Shown: one piece after another, positions 24,301 through 37,100 of the stretch
How the letters are laid out: each line of letters begins with the position of its first letter
Position numbering within the stretch: position 1 is the first letter of the stretch
Origin: Bolinopsis microptera
Taxonomy: Eukaryota > Ctenophora > Tentaculata > Lobata > Bolinopsidae
Assembly (NCBI RefSeq): GCF_026151205.1
Contig: NC_087078.1
Coordinates: 6,217,675-6,281,674 of the forward strand
Direction of reading: 5' to 3'
DNA length: 64,000 bases
The notes under the pieces: model-generated
Database searches by the model: none
Told to the model about the DNA's origin: nothing
What the model saw: only the letters and a program-made list of their open reading frames with translations
Translations under genes and position numbers: made by a program

Positions 24301-26125
24301 TCAATGCAAGAGTTACTTTGATGGATACGACTGTGCTGTATGTGCCACACATTATTACCCAGAAGGTAAGTGTAATGTGCACTGTGAACCAGTTCCTGGA
24401 AACTACCAGTGTAATCACACCACAGGAGCGAGGATATGCCAAGAAGGAAAGACTGGAGGTGACTGTGATCAATGCAAATCCATTAACTGCTCTACTATTC
24501 ACAAGGATGAAAAAACAGACGATTCAAAAACCAAGAAAAATATGAATATCGCCATAATCGCTGGAGCAACAGCTGGTGCAGGACTACTCTTTTTATTTTT
24601 CTGCATAATCGGGCTCTTCTTATTGAAACATTGCAAGCAAAGTAAAGGCAATGCACGAGAAAATGTGGAAGATGTGGCAGATGAATATGTTGATGCTGGC
24701 GGGGAATATGAAACTCATCTTGGGAGCAATGAGATCTGCTTTAATGGAGAAGAGGTCGTCTACTCAACACTAAATATCCTTAATGTTAATGCAACTGAGA
24801 ATGCTGAAGACGCAGGATATGCTGATGACACTGTAATTCTACTTGAACCGCTCCATGCTGCCAGCTCAAACCACGATGAAGAGGAACAGTCAGCAGAAAA
24901 GGGAGTCCAAATCCAAGTTCATGAAGACGCTCAAACGTATGATCTTAACTCGTCAATCAACGGACAATCAAACTCAACGGGCCTTCAATCCAACTATACC
25001 GAAGAAGAAAAAGAGGAAATCTATTCTCACCTCAGCCATCTTGAAGATCACTCAAAAAATGACACAAGAAGCTCATTTGGATTATTTGGTACCAATCGTG
25101 ACTTCAAAATGAAGATCACTGATGTGGGCAAGGAGTATGCAGACACGCTCTTATTGAATACTAATACAATAACACAACTGACTGAGGAACCATCTGAGGA
25201 TGATCAGCTTGTTTATTCAACCATAAACAAAGAGCTCCTTCCAGTTAACCAAGAAAGGAATGTTGAAGATACAGGTGTGTACAATGCAATTAGCAAATAC
25301 CCCACCCAGTTGGCTGAAGGAAATGCACCCGGTATTCATCCACATATTGATACTGGTGAGAAGAATCAAAGCACTCCGACAAAGATAAATCAATCTGCTT
25401 CTCATCTGATTAATAAGATCTGCTTTAATGGTGAAGAGGTTGCCTATTCAGCACTGAATAACCTTCTTAATATAACTGAGAATACTGTAGAGCCGGAATA
25501 TGCTGATTTCTTCATAGAGCCAATAGAAGCTTACTTAAATCACGATCAATTGGAACAGTCAGCACTTTCCAATAGACTCCAAATCGGACATCATGAAGAA
25601 ACTGCAGTGTATAATCTTAACGCAACAATCAACGAAGAATCCTCATACTCGACAGACAGCCAATCCGAGTTTCCAGAAAAGGAGAAAGAGGAAGTTTATT
25701 CTCACCTCAGCCATCTTCAAAATTACTCAGGAAACGAGGAGAAAAAGACATACGGAACATCTGGCAACAATCGTGACTTCAAAATGAAGATCACTGATGT
25801 GGGCAAGGAGTATGCAGACACGCTCTTATTGAATACTAATACAATAACACAAATGACTGAAGAACCATCTGAGGATGATCAGCTTGTTTATTCAACCATA
25901 AACAAAGAGCTCCTTCCAGTTAACCAAGAAAGGAATGTTGAAGATACAGGTGTGTACAATACAATTAGCAAATACCCCACTCAGTTGGCTGAAAACACGT
26001 CCGGTGTTTATGCTCGACTAGACCGGCCAGGAGGATCAAATCAACATATCTCCACCACTAAGGGGGAGATTCTTTATCAGGATGTTATTTCACTTCAAAC
26101 ATCGGTGCCGACATTAGATAAGTGA
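21304..26125 (+). CDS. Receptor gene B: Notch-ligand-like tandem-DSL receptor with ITIM-rich tail (interrupted by 405-bp array)
   Basis: Same architecture as gene A, 945 bp downstream. Exon 1 (21304-21345, donor GTAAGA) encodes the signal start MRALVFLVTAQLLL. Exon 2 starts at 21589 after CACTCACAG, phase 0. The N-terminal MNNL-like domain (CDFYF, then VYDEDI) is split after Phe-47 by a 1,282-bp insertion. Coding resumes at 22970, and excision leaves one frame of ~1,098 residues. Residues ~162-560 carry about ten DSL-like modules (YYG or HYYP, C-x3-C, C-x7-C). The membrane helix starts near residue 572 (IAIIAGATAG...) and ends before KHCKQ. The ~500-residue tail has two related ~220-residue halves with VVYSTL, VAYSAL, two LVYSTI and ILYQDV (strict ITIM consensus), plus IYSHL, VYSHL, VYNAI, VYNTI and VYARL. 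It is likely a signalling receptor for SH2 proteins (inference). Confidence 0.85.
21689..22970 (+). repeat. 405-bp tandem repeat, three copies plus a partial, inserted in gene B
   Basis: Units start at about 21691, 22096, 22501 and 22906; the period is exactly 405 bp. Copies are nearly identical (for example GAGCTGGTG versus GAGCTTGTG in copy 2). A fourth partial copy ends at CCACAACTA, where gene B coding resumes. The boundary may slide by one A. Total length 1,282 bp is not a multiple of three, so it breaks the frame. No GT at the left edge, so it is not a simple intron. Each unit contains two strong hairpins and a 20-21-bp internal micro-repeat (GATGACTTCAGTGAAAG...). Origin unknown: mobile tandem element, circular-RNA-derived insertion or replication slippage. 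Confidence 0.9.
21994..22074 (+). other. Double hairpin within each 405-bp unit
   Basis: Hairpin 1 pairs CTCGGT (21994) with ACCGAG (22037-22042) and, inside it, CTGGAA with TTCCAG. Hairpin 2 pairs TAAGGAGG with CCTCCTTA around a loop holding CTGATGAG. The same structures recur at +405 and +810. This suggests a structured RNA module, but no known RNA family could be assigned. Confidence 0.55.
25094..25993 (+). repeat. Internal duplication in the gene B tail with a homogenised 225-bp patch
   Basis: 25094-25318 and 25769-25993 are the same length and differ at only about four positions. The sequence around them in the two tail halves is much more diverged. The patch encodes a YADTLLL site, the LVYSTI ITIM and a VYNxI site. 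Recent gene conversion, or duplication under constraint, would explain it. Confidence 0.85.
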
Positions 26126-27623
26126 GCATTATATTTACATATTATGTACAACTAGAAACTTGGGAATTGAACGTTTAAAGTAGTGGACCAGCCTGATATT
26201 CACTGTGAACACTCAACATTGAAGTAATTATTTTAATATTTTTGGTATAAAGGTAATCGTAATCCAAATGGTAAAACTTCAAATATTACCATGTTTAGAC
26301 CTGGTATTTGTTTAATCTTGCAGAAATTGGCTTTGTTTTTTAAACTGATGATTATGTATCTATTGCTCTTGTAAGAACTAATTTCTTGGCTATCAAATAT
26401 TTATATTTATGGAAGGTCATGCAAAGTTAAGAAGATTATCAATACCTTCTGTACCTTGTACAATTATCGCGGAATTTTTTTAACCTAGAACATGTTTGTT
26501 AATTTTAACATTAATTTACTTTTCAATATGAGCAAAAAGTATCGGGGCAAAAAGCTCAGGATGGCCGACTCTTAATTTCGAACCACGGTCATGACCTCAG
26601 ACGCACCCGACTACGGTGAATTGGCACAATGAGTTTGTAGTCACACAGCTTCAGTAGTTTCTGGAGCTGCATTTTTGGAAATCTTTAAGTTTATTTTTAT
26701 GTACGACTGTATTAATCATAATTGAAATTCAGTAAAACCCTGGTTTACCGTGTCCTGTCTACCAACAAATCTGTTCGACTAAATCCGACAGTACTTACAT
26801 ATTTGAGAATTCTCAATCCCGCAATGCTCTAGGATCCAGTCTTCAGATATTTCATCAAGGTATTTGCATTCCATCCCGGATACTGGAGACATTAATTTTG
26901 CAGATGGTTAAAAACTTCGAATAAATTTTCAATCTGGCATTTGATTACCCCTTTTGATAAATAATTAAACAGTAATTTATTAGAATGTATGATACAAAAT
27001 GTAACCAATGATAAGGTATGCATAATTTAATTTCTTTAATATGATCAATTGTTTTTGAATAGTTAGATCAATTAGCTTGAACTTTCAATCGGAATTTATT
27101 GCTTTATTATCTTGATGCAACTACCTACATGTCACAGATGTTATTTTAGTAGAGAAAATTAGAGTTGAAAGCATGGTAAATTTGAAAGCGACCAGTTATA
27201 AATTATTGTGTCCTGAAACCCCCTTGCCCAGATCTCCCGAAATACCCTAATTTTATGTACCCTAAGATTAAAGTAAGAAACATGTTTCATAGAATTTTCG
27301 GTTGATGAAAGACAGAAGAATGGACTTGAATCGTGATCATCATGATCAGGACATAACAACGTGATGTTTGAATAAAATTTCTTGGTAGAACAGCTACAGC
27401 TTTTCAAATAGAGTCTTTTATAACTTCATTGTTTCTCTTCTTACAAGCTACTGGTAGTGGGTCCGAATCCTCAAGCATCTCTAACACATTTGAGGGTTGT
27501 TGGTGGTTATCTATGGGCGCTGAACTGTTCGAGTGTTCGAAACATTAATAAGAATATCGACTAAAAATTTAAACAAATTCACAAATAAATGAAGGGTTAA
27601 AGTTGAAGGTATTTTATAAGCGC
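26126..27623. other. No supported gene
   Basis: AT-rich spacer between the gene B stop and the end of the GPCR exon. It should hold the 3' UTRs of both convergent genes. No domain or repeat was identified. Confidence 0.55.
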
Positions 27624-28111
27624 TCAAATAGTCAAGTTTCGCCTCAAGATCCTTGATTCCCGGGAGCAGGATAAATGTCCAACAAAGGAAGTCCCTCTAA
27701 ATCCTACTCCTACAGACGGCTGCCCATGCCCCTTTCGACCAAACTTAGTCAACAGCCAAAACTTAAACCCATTCATTCGAAAACAGTACATAATTGGGTT
27801 CAACATAGCATTCAACACAGTGAAATGAAGTCTGCTTAAAATCCACGCATATCCTGCTACATACAAGTTTAACACAGCATCAGAAGGACTAGTTCCCTCA
27901 ACGCCGTCATAGTAGTTGTTCAGACCGACAATGTCTTTGAGAACCACGACGAAAAAAGGAAGGTTACACAGGAGAAAAATCGTGGTGAAAATAGCAACTG
28001 TGACTGAAGCTTTCCTCTTTTCTTTGACTTTGTTTGCCCTTTTGGCTACCTTTAATTTGTCGTTTTTGTCGTGCATTTGCAATAACCGCATGTCTGTATC
28101 AGCCTTTGCAC
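27624..28111 (-). CDS. Rhodopsin-family GPCR, 3'-terminal exon (TM6-TM7)
   Basis: Reading the - strand from an acceptor (CATCCTCAAG at 28112), the exon encodes the end of a Lys/Arg-rich third intracellular loop. TM6 (ASVTVAIFTTIFLLCNLPFF) has CNLP in place of the usual CWxP. A loop follows, then TM7 (LNAMLNPIMYCF) with the NPxxY motif, and a short basic C-tail ending near 27624. TM1-TM5 are not present in the adjacent DNA. The frame remains open into satellite sequence upstream, but that part is repeat and is presumed intron. An alternative acceptor (CTGATACAG at 28094) would shorten the exon slightly. It is either the last exon of a gene with a huge satellite-filled intron or an orphan fragment. 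Confidence 0.8.
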
Positions 28112-31100
28112 CTTGAGGATGAAAAATGGGGACAGAGATTGGGACATATGATTTTACAATTTTATTAGGGATTTTGACTTCCAGTACCCAATTTGGTTTC
28201 TTTTCATCATTCATTGACTGACTAATTGGTTTCTGGGCAGAATTTCATCTCATCTGTCAAAATTTTAGGGTTCAGAAAATTTCATATTTGAAAATGGGGA
28301 CAAGGACTTTTGATAATACAACGTTTCGTTTTGTTAAGCCTTCTGCTGTGGGCATCCTCGACCGTAATCAAACATGTCCAGCACCTCTATTCGTGTCTAT
28401 GCCACCTATAGTTGATTACTAATGGTTGCAGGTGAGAAATTCAGTCAAAACTGTTAAATTTTGGGTCCTGGAATTTCATCTTCAAAAATGAAAATGGACA
28501 GAGATTGGGACAATATGATTTTACAATTTTATCGGGCGATTTTTGACTTCCAGTACCCATTTGGTTTCATACCATCATCAATTGACTGACTAATTGGTTT
28601 TCTGGGCAAAAATTTAATCTCATCTGTCAAATTTGTGTTCGGATAATTTCTATTTGAAAATGGGCAAAGGATTTTGAAAATACAACTTTCGTTTTGTTAA
28701 GCTATCTGCTGTGGGCTTCCTCCGGACCGAAATCAAATTCAGCACCTCTATCGTTGTATATGCCACCTTTAGTTGGACTTACTAATTGGTTGCAGGTGAG
28801 AATTTCAGTCAAAACTGTAAAATTTTGTCCTGGAAATTTCATCTTCAAAAAACTGAAACATGGGGGACAAGAGATTGAGGACAATATGATTTTACAATTT
28901 TATCGGGATTTTGACTTCAGGACCCCATTTGGTGGCAACTCATCAATTGAACTGCCTAATTTGTTTCTGGGCAAAAATTTCCATCTCTTCTGTCTAATTT
29001 GTGTTCAGAAAATTTCATATTTGGATAATGGGACGGACTTTTGAAAATAACAACGTTTCGTTTTGTTAAGCTTTTGCTGTGGGCTTCCCTCCCGACCGAA
29101 ATCTCAAACTTTCCTGCACCTCTATCGTTTCATATGCCACCTATAGTTGACTACTACTTTGGTTGCAGGTGGAAATTCAGTCAAAACTGTAAAATTTGGT
29201 CCTGGAAAATTTCATCTTCAAATATGGATAATGGGGACAGAGATTTGGACAATATTGATTTTACAATTTTATTCGGGATTTTGAATTCAGTACCCCTATT
29301 TGGTTTCATACCATCATTCAATGTGACTGATCTAATTGGTTTCTGGGCTAAAAATTTCATCTCATCTTGTTCAAATTTGTGTTCGGAAAATTTCATATTT
29401 GAAAATGGGACAGACTTTTGTATATCACTTTTCGTTTTGTTAAGCTTTCTGCTGTGGGCTCCTCCGACCGAAATCAAACTTCCAGCACCTCTATGTGTCT
29501 TATGCCACCTATAGTGACTTCTAATTGGTTGCAGTGTGAGAAATTCAGTCAAAACTGTAAAATTTGGTCCTGGAAATTTTCATCTTCAAAAAACTGAAAA
29601 TGGGACAGAGATTGGGACGCAATATGATTTTACAATGTTATCGGGATTTGACTTCCTAGTACCCCAATTTGGTTTCATAACCTCATCCAAATTGACTGAC
29701 TAATTGGTTTTCTGGGCAAAAATTTCATATCTCAGTCAAATTTGCGTTCAGAAATTCATATTGGAAAAATGGGACAGGACTTTTGCAAATCAACGTTTCG
29801 TTTTGTTAAGCTTTCTGCTGTGGGCCTTCCCCGACCGAAATCAAAACTTCCAGGCACCTCTATCGTGTTCATACGCCACCTATAAGTTGACTACTAATGG
29901 TTGCAGGTGAGAAATTCAGTCAAAATACTGTATAAAAATTTTGGTCTTGGAAATTTCATCTTCAAATAACTGATATGGGACAGAGATTGGGAGACAATAT
30001 GTTTTTACAATTTTATTCGGGATTTTGCTTCCAGCACCCCAATTTGGTTTCATACATCATCAATTGACTGACTACATGGTTATGGGCAAAAATGTCATTA
30101 TTTGTCAATTGTGTTCAGAAAATTTCATATTTGAAAATGGGACAGGACTTTTGAGAATACAACTTTGCGTTTTGTTTAGCTTTCTGTGTGTGGGTTCCTC
30201 GACCGAAATCAAACTTCCAGCAACTCTATCGTTGTATATGCAACCTGTAGTTGACTTACTAATTGGTGGCAGGTGAGAAATTTCAGTCAAAAACTGTATA
30301 AAATTTCGGTCTGGAAATTTCATCTTCAAAAACCTGAAAATGGGGACAGAGATTGGACAACATGATTTTACAATTTTATTCGGGATTTTGACCTTCAGTA
30401 CCCCAATTTGGTTTCATACCATCAATCAAATGACTGGTACTAATGGTGTTTCTGGGCAAAAATTTCATCTAATCTGTCATATTTGTGTCAGAAAAAATTT
30501 CATATTTGAAACAGGGACAGACTTTTGAAAATACACTTTTCGTTTTGTTAGCTTTCTGCTGTGGGCTTTCCTCCGATCCGAACAAAATTCCAGCACTCTA
30601 TCGTGACTCAATATGCCCACCCTATAGGTGACTTACCTAATTGGTTGCAGGTGAGAAATTCAGTCAAAACTGTAAAAATTTTGGTCCTGGAATTTCATCT
30701 TCAAAAAAATGAAATGGGACAGAGATTGGGACATATGCTTTTACAATTTTAATTCGGATTTTGACTTCAGTACCCCAATTTTGGTTTCATTTACATCAAA
30801 TTGACTGACTAATTGGTTTGCTGGGCCAAAAAATTTCATCTAAATCTGTCATATTGTGTTCAGAAAATTTCATATTTGAAAAGTGACAGACTTGTGAAAA
30901 TAACAACTTTTCGTTTTGTTTAGCTTCTGCTGTGGGTTCTCCGACGAATAATCAAACTTCTGCACCTCTATCGTTGTCTATCCACCTGTAGTTGACTTTA
31001 CTAATGGTTGCAGGTGAGAAATTCAGTCAACTGTAAATTTCCCCCCCCGGTTCTGGAATTTTCATCTTCAAAAACTGAATGAAAATGGGACAGAGATTGG

Positions 31101-34100
31101 GGACACATGATTTTTACAATTTTATTCGGGATTTTGACTTCAGTACCCCAAATTTGGTTTCATACCAATCATCAATTGACTGACTAATTGGTTTCTGGGC
31201 AAAAAATTCTTTTATCTAATCTGTCAAATTTTGTGTTCAAAAAATTTCTTATTTGAAAATGGGGACAGACTTTTGAAACTACAACTTTTAGTTTTGTTTA
31301 GCTTCTGCTGTGGGCTTCTTCCGCCGAAATCAAACTTCAAGCACCTCGATCGTTTGTCAGTATGCCACCTATAGTTGAACTTACTAATTGGTTGAGGTGT
31401 GAAATTGCGTCAAAACTGTTTAATTTTGGTCCTGGAAATTTCATCTTCAAAAATACTGAAATGGTGACAGAGAGTGGGACAATATGATTTACAATTTTAT
31501 TCGGGATTTTACTTCCAGTACCCCAATTTGGGTTTCATACCATCATTCAATTGATGATAAGTTGGTTTCTGGGCAAAAAATTTTCTTCTAATCTGTCAAA
31601 TTGTGTTCAGAAATTTTCATATTTGAAAATGGACAGACTTTGAATCAAACTTTTCGTTTGTTTAGCTTTTGCTGTGGGCTTCCTCCGACCGAAAACAAAC
31701 TTCAGCACCTCTATCGTGTCATTTGCCACCCATTGTAGTTTTGACTACTAATTGGTTGCAGGGTGAGAAATTCAGTCAAATCTGTTATAAATTTCGTGTC
31801 TGGAAATTTTCATCTTCAAATATGAAAATGGGACAGAGATTTGGACAATATGTTTTTACAATTTTATTCGGGTTTTGACTTCCAGTACCACAATGTGGTT
31901 TAATTACCATCATCAAATGACTGACTTAATTGGTTTCTGGGCAAAATTTCATCTCTTCTGTCAAAATTTGTGTTCAGAAAATTTCTCTATTTGAAATGGG
32001 ACAGACCTTTTGAAAATACAACTTTTCGTTTTGTTAAGCTTTTGCTGTGGGCTTCCTCCGACCGAAATCAAACTTCCAGCACCTCTATCGTGTCATTATG
32101 CCACCGATAGTTGACTACTTAATTGGTTGCAGGTGAGAAATTCAGTCAAAACTGGTAAAATTTTGGTCCTGGAAATTTCATCTTCAAAAACTGAAAATGG
32201 GGGACCAGAGATTGGGACAATATGATTTACAATTTTATTCGGGGATTTTGACTTCCAGTACCCAATTTTGGTTTTCATACATCATCAATTGACTGACTAA
32301 GTGGGTTCTGGGCAAAAATTTCCATTAATCTGTCAAATTTGTGTCAGAATAACATTTCATATTTGAAAATGGGACAGACTTTTGAAAATACAACTTTTCG
32401 TTTTGTTTAGCGTTCTGCTGTGGCTTTCTCCGACCGAAAATCCAAAACTTCCAGCACCTCTATGTGTCTTTGCCCCTGTAGTTGACTTACTAATTCTGGT
32501 TGCAGGTGAGAAATCTAGGCAAAAACTGTAAAATATTTCGGTCATGGAAATTTCATCTTCAAAAAACTGAAAATGGGACAGAGATTTGGACATATGATTT
32601 TACTATTTTATTCTGGATTTTGACTTCCAGTTCCATTTTGGTTTCATACATCATCAATTGACTGACTAATTGGTTTCTGGGCAAAAATTCATCTCCATCT
32701 GTCATTTTGTGTTCAGAAAATTTCATATTTGGAAATGGACATGACTTTTGATAAATTACATACTCTTCGTTTTGTTTATGCTTTCTGCTGTGGGCGTCCT
32801 CCGACGAAATCAAACTTCCAGCACTCTATGTGTCATATGCCACTAGAGTTGACTTTCTAATTGGTTGCAGAGTGAGAATTCTGTCAACAAAAACTGTAAC
32901 TTTTGGTCTGGAATTTCATTTCAAAAACTGAAAAAGGGGCAGACAGAGATTGGGACAATATGATTTACATTTTTATCGGGATTTTGACTTCAGTTCCCCT
33001 ATTGTGTTTCATACCCGCATCAATTGATTGACTAATTGGTTTCTGGGCAAAGTATTTCATTCATCTGTCAAATTTGTGTTTCAGACAATTTATATTTGAA
33101 ATTGGGACAGACTTTTGAAAATACATACGTTTCGTTTGTTTAGCTTTCTGGCTGGGGCTTCCTCCGGACCGAAATCAAATTCCTGCCACCTCTAATCGAG
33201 TCATATTGCCACCTATAGATGACTTACTAATTGGTTGCAGGTGAGAAATTCAGACAAAAACTGTTACCAAATTTTGGTCCTGGAAATTTCATCTTCAAAA
33301 ATGGAAAATGGGACAGAGATTGTGAACAATATGATTTTACATTTTTATTCGGGGATTTTGACTTCAGCACCCCAATTTGGTTCTACATCTTCAATTGATG
33401 ACTAATGGGTTTCTGGGCAAAAATCTTTATCTAATCTGTCAAAATTAGTGTTCAGAAAATTTCATATTGAAATGGACAGACTTTTGAAAATACAACGTTT
33501 CGTTTTGGTTAGCTTTCTGCTGTGGGCTTCCTCCGACCGAAAATCCTCAACTTCCAGCACCTCTATCGTGTCATATGCCACCTGTTGTTGACGTACTAAT
33601 GTGGTTGCAGGTGAGAAATTCAGTCAAAACTGTTAAGAAATTTCGGTCCTGGAAATTTCATCTTCAAATAACTGAAAATGGGACAGAGATTGGGACAAAG
33701 GATTTTACAATTTTATTCGGGATTTTGATTCCAGTACCACCAATTTGGTTTCATACCTCATCAATTGACCGACTAATTGGTTTCTGGGCAAAAAATTTTC
33801 ATTAATCTGTCAAATTGTGTCAGAAAATTTCATATTTGTAAATGGGACAGACTTTTGAATAATACAACTTTTCGTTTTGTTTAGCTTTCGGCTGTGGGCT
33901 TCTCCGACACGAAATCAACTTCCAGACCTCTATCGTGGCATATTGGCCACCTGTAGTTGACTTACTAATGGTTGCAGGTGAGAATTCAGTCAAAACTGTA
34001 AATTTCGGTCCTGGAATTTCATCTTCAAAAACTGAAAATGGACAGAGATTTGGACAATATGATTTTACAAATTTTATTCGGGATTTTGACTTCCAGTACC

Positions 34101-37100
34101 CCAATTTGGTTTCATACCTCATCAATTGACTGACTAATTGGTTTCTGGGCAAAAATTCATCTCATTGTCAAATTTGGGTTCAGAAATTTTCATATTTGAA
34201 AATGGGACAGACTTTTGAAATTACAACTTTTCGTTGTGTAGCTTTCTGCTCGTGGGCTTCCTCGACGAAATCAAACTTCCAGCTCTCTCTATCGTGTTAA
34301 TATGGCCACCGATAGTTGACTTATTAATGGTTGGCAGGTGTGAAATTCAGTCAAAACTGTAAATTTTGGTCCTGGAATATTTCTCTGCAAATAACTGAAA
34401 ATGGGGGACGGAGATTGGGCAATATGATTTTACAATTTTATCGGGGATTTTGACGTCCAGTACCCCAATTTGGTTTCATACCTTCATCTTCTGACTGGAC
34501 TAATTGGGTTCTGGGCAAGATTTCATCTCATCTGTCAATTTGTGTTCAGAAAATTTCTATTTGAAAAATGGGAAGACTTGTGATTAGACAAACGTTTCTT
34601 TTGTTAGCTTTCTGCTGTGGGCTTTCCTCCGACCGAAATCAAATTCCAGACCTCTATCGTGTCATAGCACCGTTATTGTTGACTTACTATTGGTGGCAGG
34701 TGAGAAATTCAGTCAAAACTGTAATAATTTTGGTCTGGAAATTTCATCTTCAAAATTGAAAAATGGGACAGAGATTTTGGACAATACGATTTACAATTTA
34801 TTCGGGGATTTTTGCTTCCTGTACCCTAATTATGTTTCTTTCCATCTCAATTGATGACTAAATTGGGTTTTCTGGGCAAAAATTTCATCTCATCTGTCAA
34901 ATTTGTGTTCAGATAAATTTATATTTGAAATGGGACTGACTATTTGTAAATACAACTTGTCGTTTTGTTAAGCTTTCTGCTGTGGGTTTCGCTGCCTCGA
35001 CCGAACTCAAACTTCAGACAACCTTATCGTGTCATATGCCACCTGTATGTGGACTTATAATTGGTTGCAGCAGTGAGAAAGTCAGTCAAAACTGTAAAAT
35101 TTCGGTCGGGAAATTTCACTCTGCAAAACTGAAAATGGGACAGAGATTGGGGACTATTGTTTTACAATTTTATTCGGGATTTTGACTTCCAGTACCCCAA
35201 TTTGTTCATACCATCATCAATTGGACTGACTAAATGGTTTCTGGGCAAAAATTTCATCTATGTCTGTCAAATTTGTGTTTCAGAAATTTCATAATGTGAA
35301 AAATGGACTGACTTTTGGTAATATACAACTTTTCGTTTTGTTTAGAACTTTCTGCTGTGGCTTCTACTACAATACGACGAAATCAAACTTCCTGCACCTC
35401 TATAGTGTCTTATGCCACACAGTAGTTGATTAACTAATTGGTTTTGCCAGGTTGAGAGAATTCAGTCAAAAAACTGTAAAATTCGGGGTCCTGAAAATTT
35501 CACTTCAAAAATGATAAATGGGACAGAAGATTTGGACAATATGATTTGCACAATTTTATTCGGGATTTTGACTTCCAGTACCCCAATTTGGTTTTCATAC
35601 CATCATCAAGTGACTGGACTATTAACTTGGTTTTGGGCAAAAATATTCATCTCATCGTCCAAATTGTGTTCTGAAATTTTCATATTTGAAAATGGGGACC
35701 AGACTTTTGATAAATACAACTTTTCGTTTTGTTAAGCTTTCTCTGTGGGTTCCTCCGACCGAAAGCAAACTTCCAGCACCTCTATCGTGTCATATGCACC
35801 TTTTGTCGACTTACTAATTGGTTGTGCAGGTGAGATATTCAGTCATAAATGTAAAATTTTGGTCAGGAATTTCATCTTCAAAAACTGAAAATGGGACAGT
35901 GATTGGCGACAATATGATTTTTACTAATTTTATTCGGGATTGTGACTTCATACCCCTAATTTGGTTTCATACCATCATCAATTGGCTGACTAAATTGGTT
36001 TTGGGCAAGTATTTCATCTCATCTGTCAAATTTGTGTTCAGAAAAATTTCTTATTTGCAAATGGGACAGAACTTTTGAAAATACATCGTTTCGTTTGTTA
36101 GCTTTCTGCGTGGGCTTCCTCCGACCGAAATCAAACTTCCAAGCCCTCTATCGTGTCTTATTGCCTCCTATAGTTGACTTACAATGGTTGCAGGTGAGTA
36201 TTTCAGTCAAATACTGTAATATTTTGGTCCATGGAAATTTCATCTTCAAAAACTGAAATGGGACAGAGATTGATTGGGACAAATTCGATTTTCCAATTTT
36301 ATTCCCCCCCCGGATTTTTTTGACTTCCAGTACCCTATTTGGTTCATACCATCATCATGGACTGACTAAATTGGTTTCTGGGCAAAAATTTAATCTCATC
36401 TGACAATTGTGTTCAGAAAAAATTTCATATTTGAAAAAATGGGACGACTTTTGGAATATTCAACTTTTCGTTTTGTTAAAGCTTCTGCTGTGGGCTTCTC
36501 CGACCGAAATCAAACTTTCAGCACCTCTTTCGGGTCTTATGCACCTATAGTTGACTTTACCTAATTGGTGGCAGGTGAGGAAATTCAGTCAAAACTTAAA
36601 ATTTTGTCCTGGATATTTCATCTTCAAAAACTGAAAATGGGACTGAGATTGGGACATATGTTTTTACAATTTTATTCGGATTTTGACTTCCTGACCCCCA
36701 AGTTGGTTTCATGCTCTTCATCAATGTGACTGACTAATTGGTTTCTGGGCAAAAATTTCATCTCATCTGTAAAGTTGTGTTCAAGATAAATTTCATATTT
36801 GAAAATGGGAAGACTGTTGGAAATTACAACTTTTCGTTTTGTTTAGCTTTATGCTGTGGGCTTCCTCGACCGAAATCAAACTGCAGCACCTCTATCGTGT
36901 CTTATGCCCCTGTAGTTGACTTACTAATTGGTTCAGGTGTGAAGTCAGGTCAAAACTGTAAAATTTCGGTCTGGGAAAAATTGATTTCAAAAACTGAATA
37001 TGGTGGTCTGAGATTTGGAAAATTGATTTTACAATTTTATTCGGGATGTTGACTTCCAGTACCCCAATTTGGTTTCATACCATCATCAATTGACTGCACT

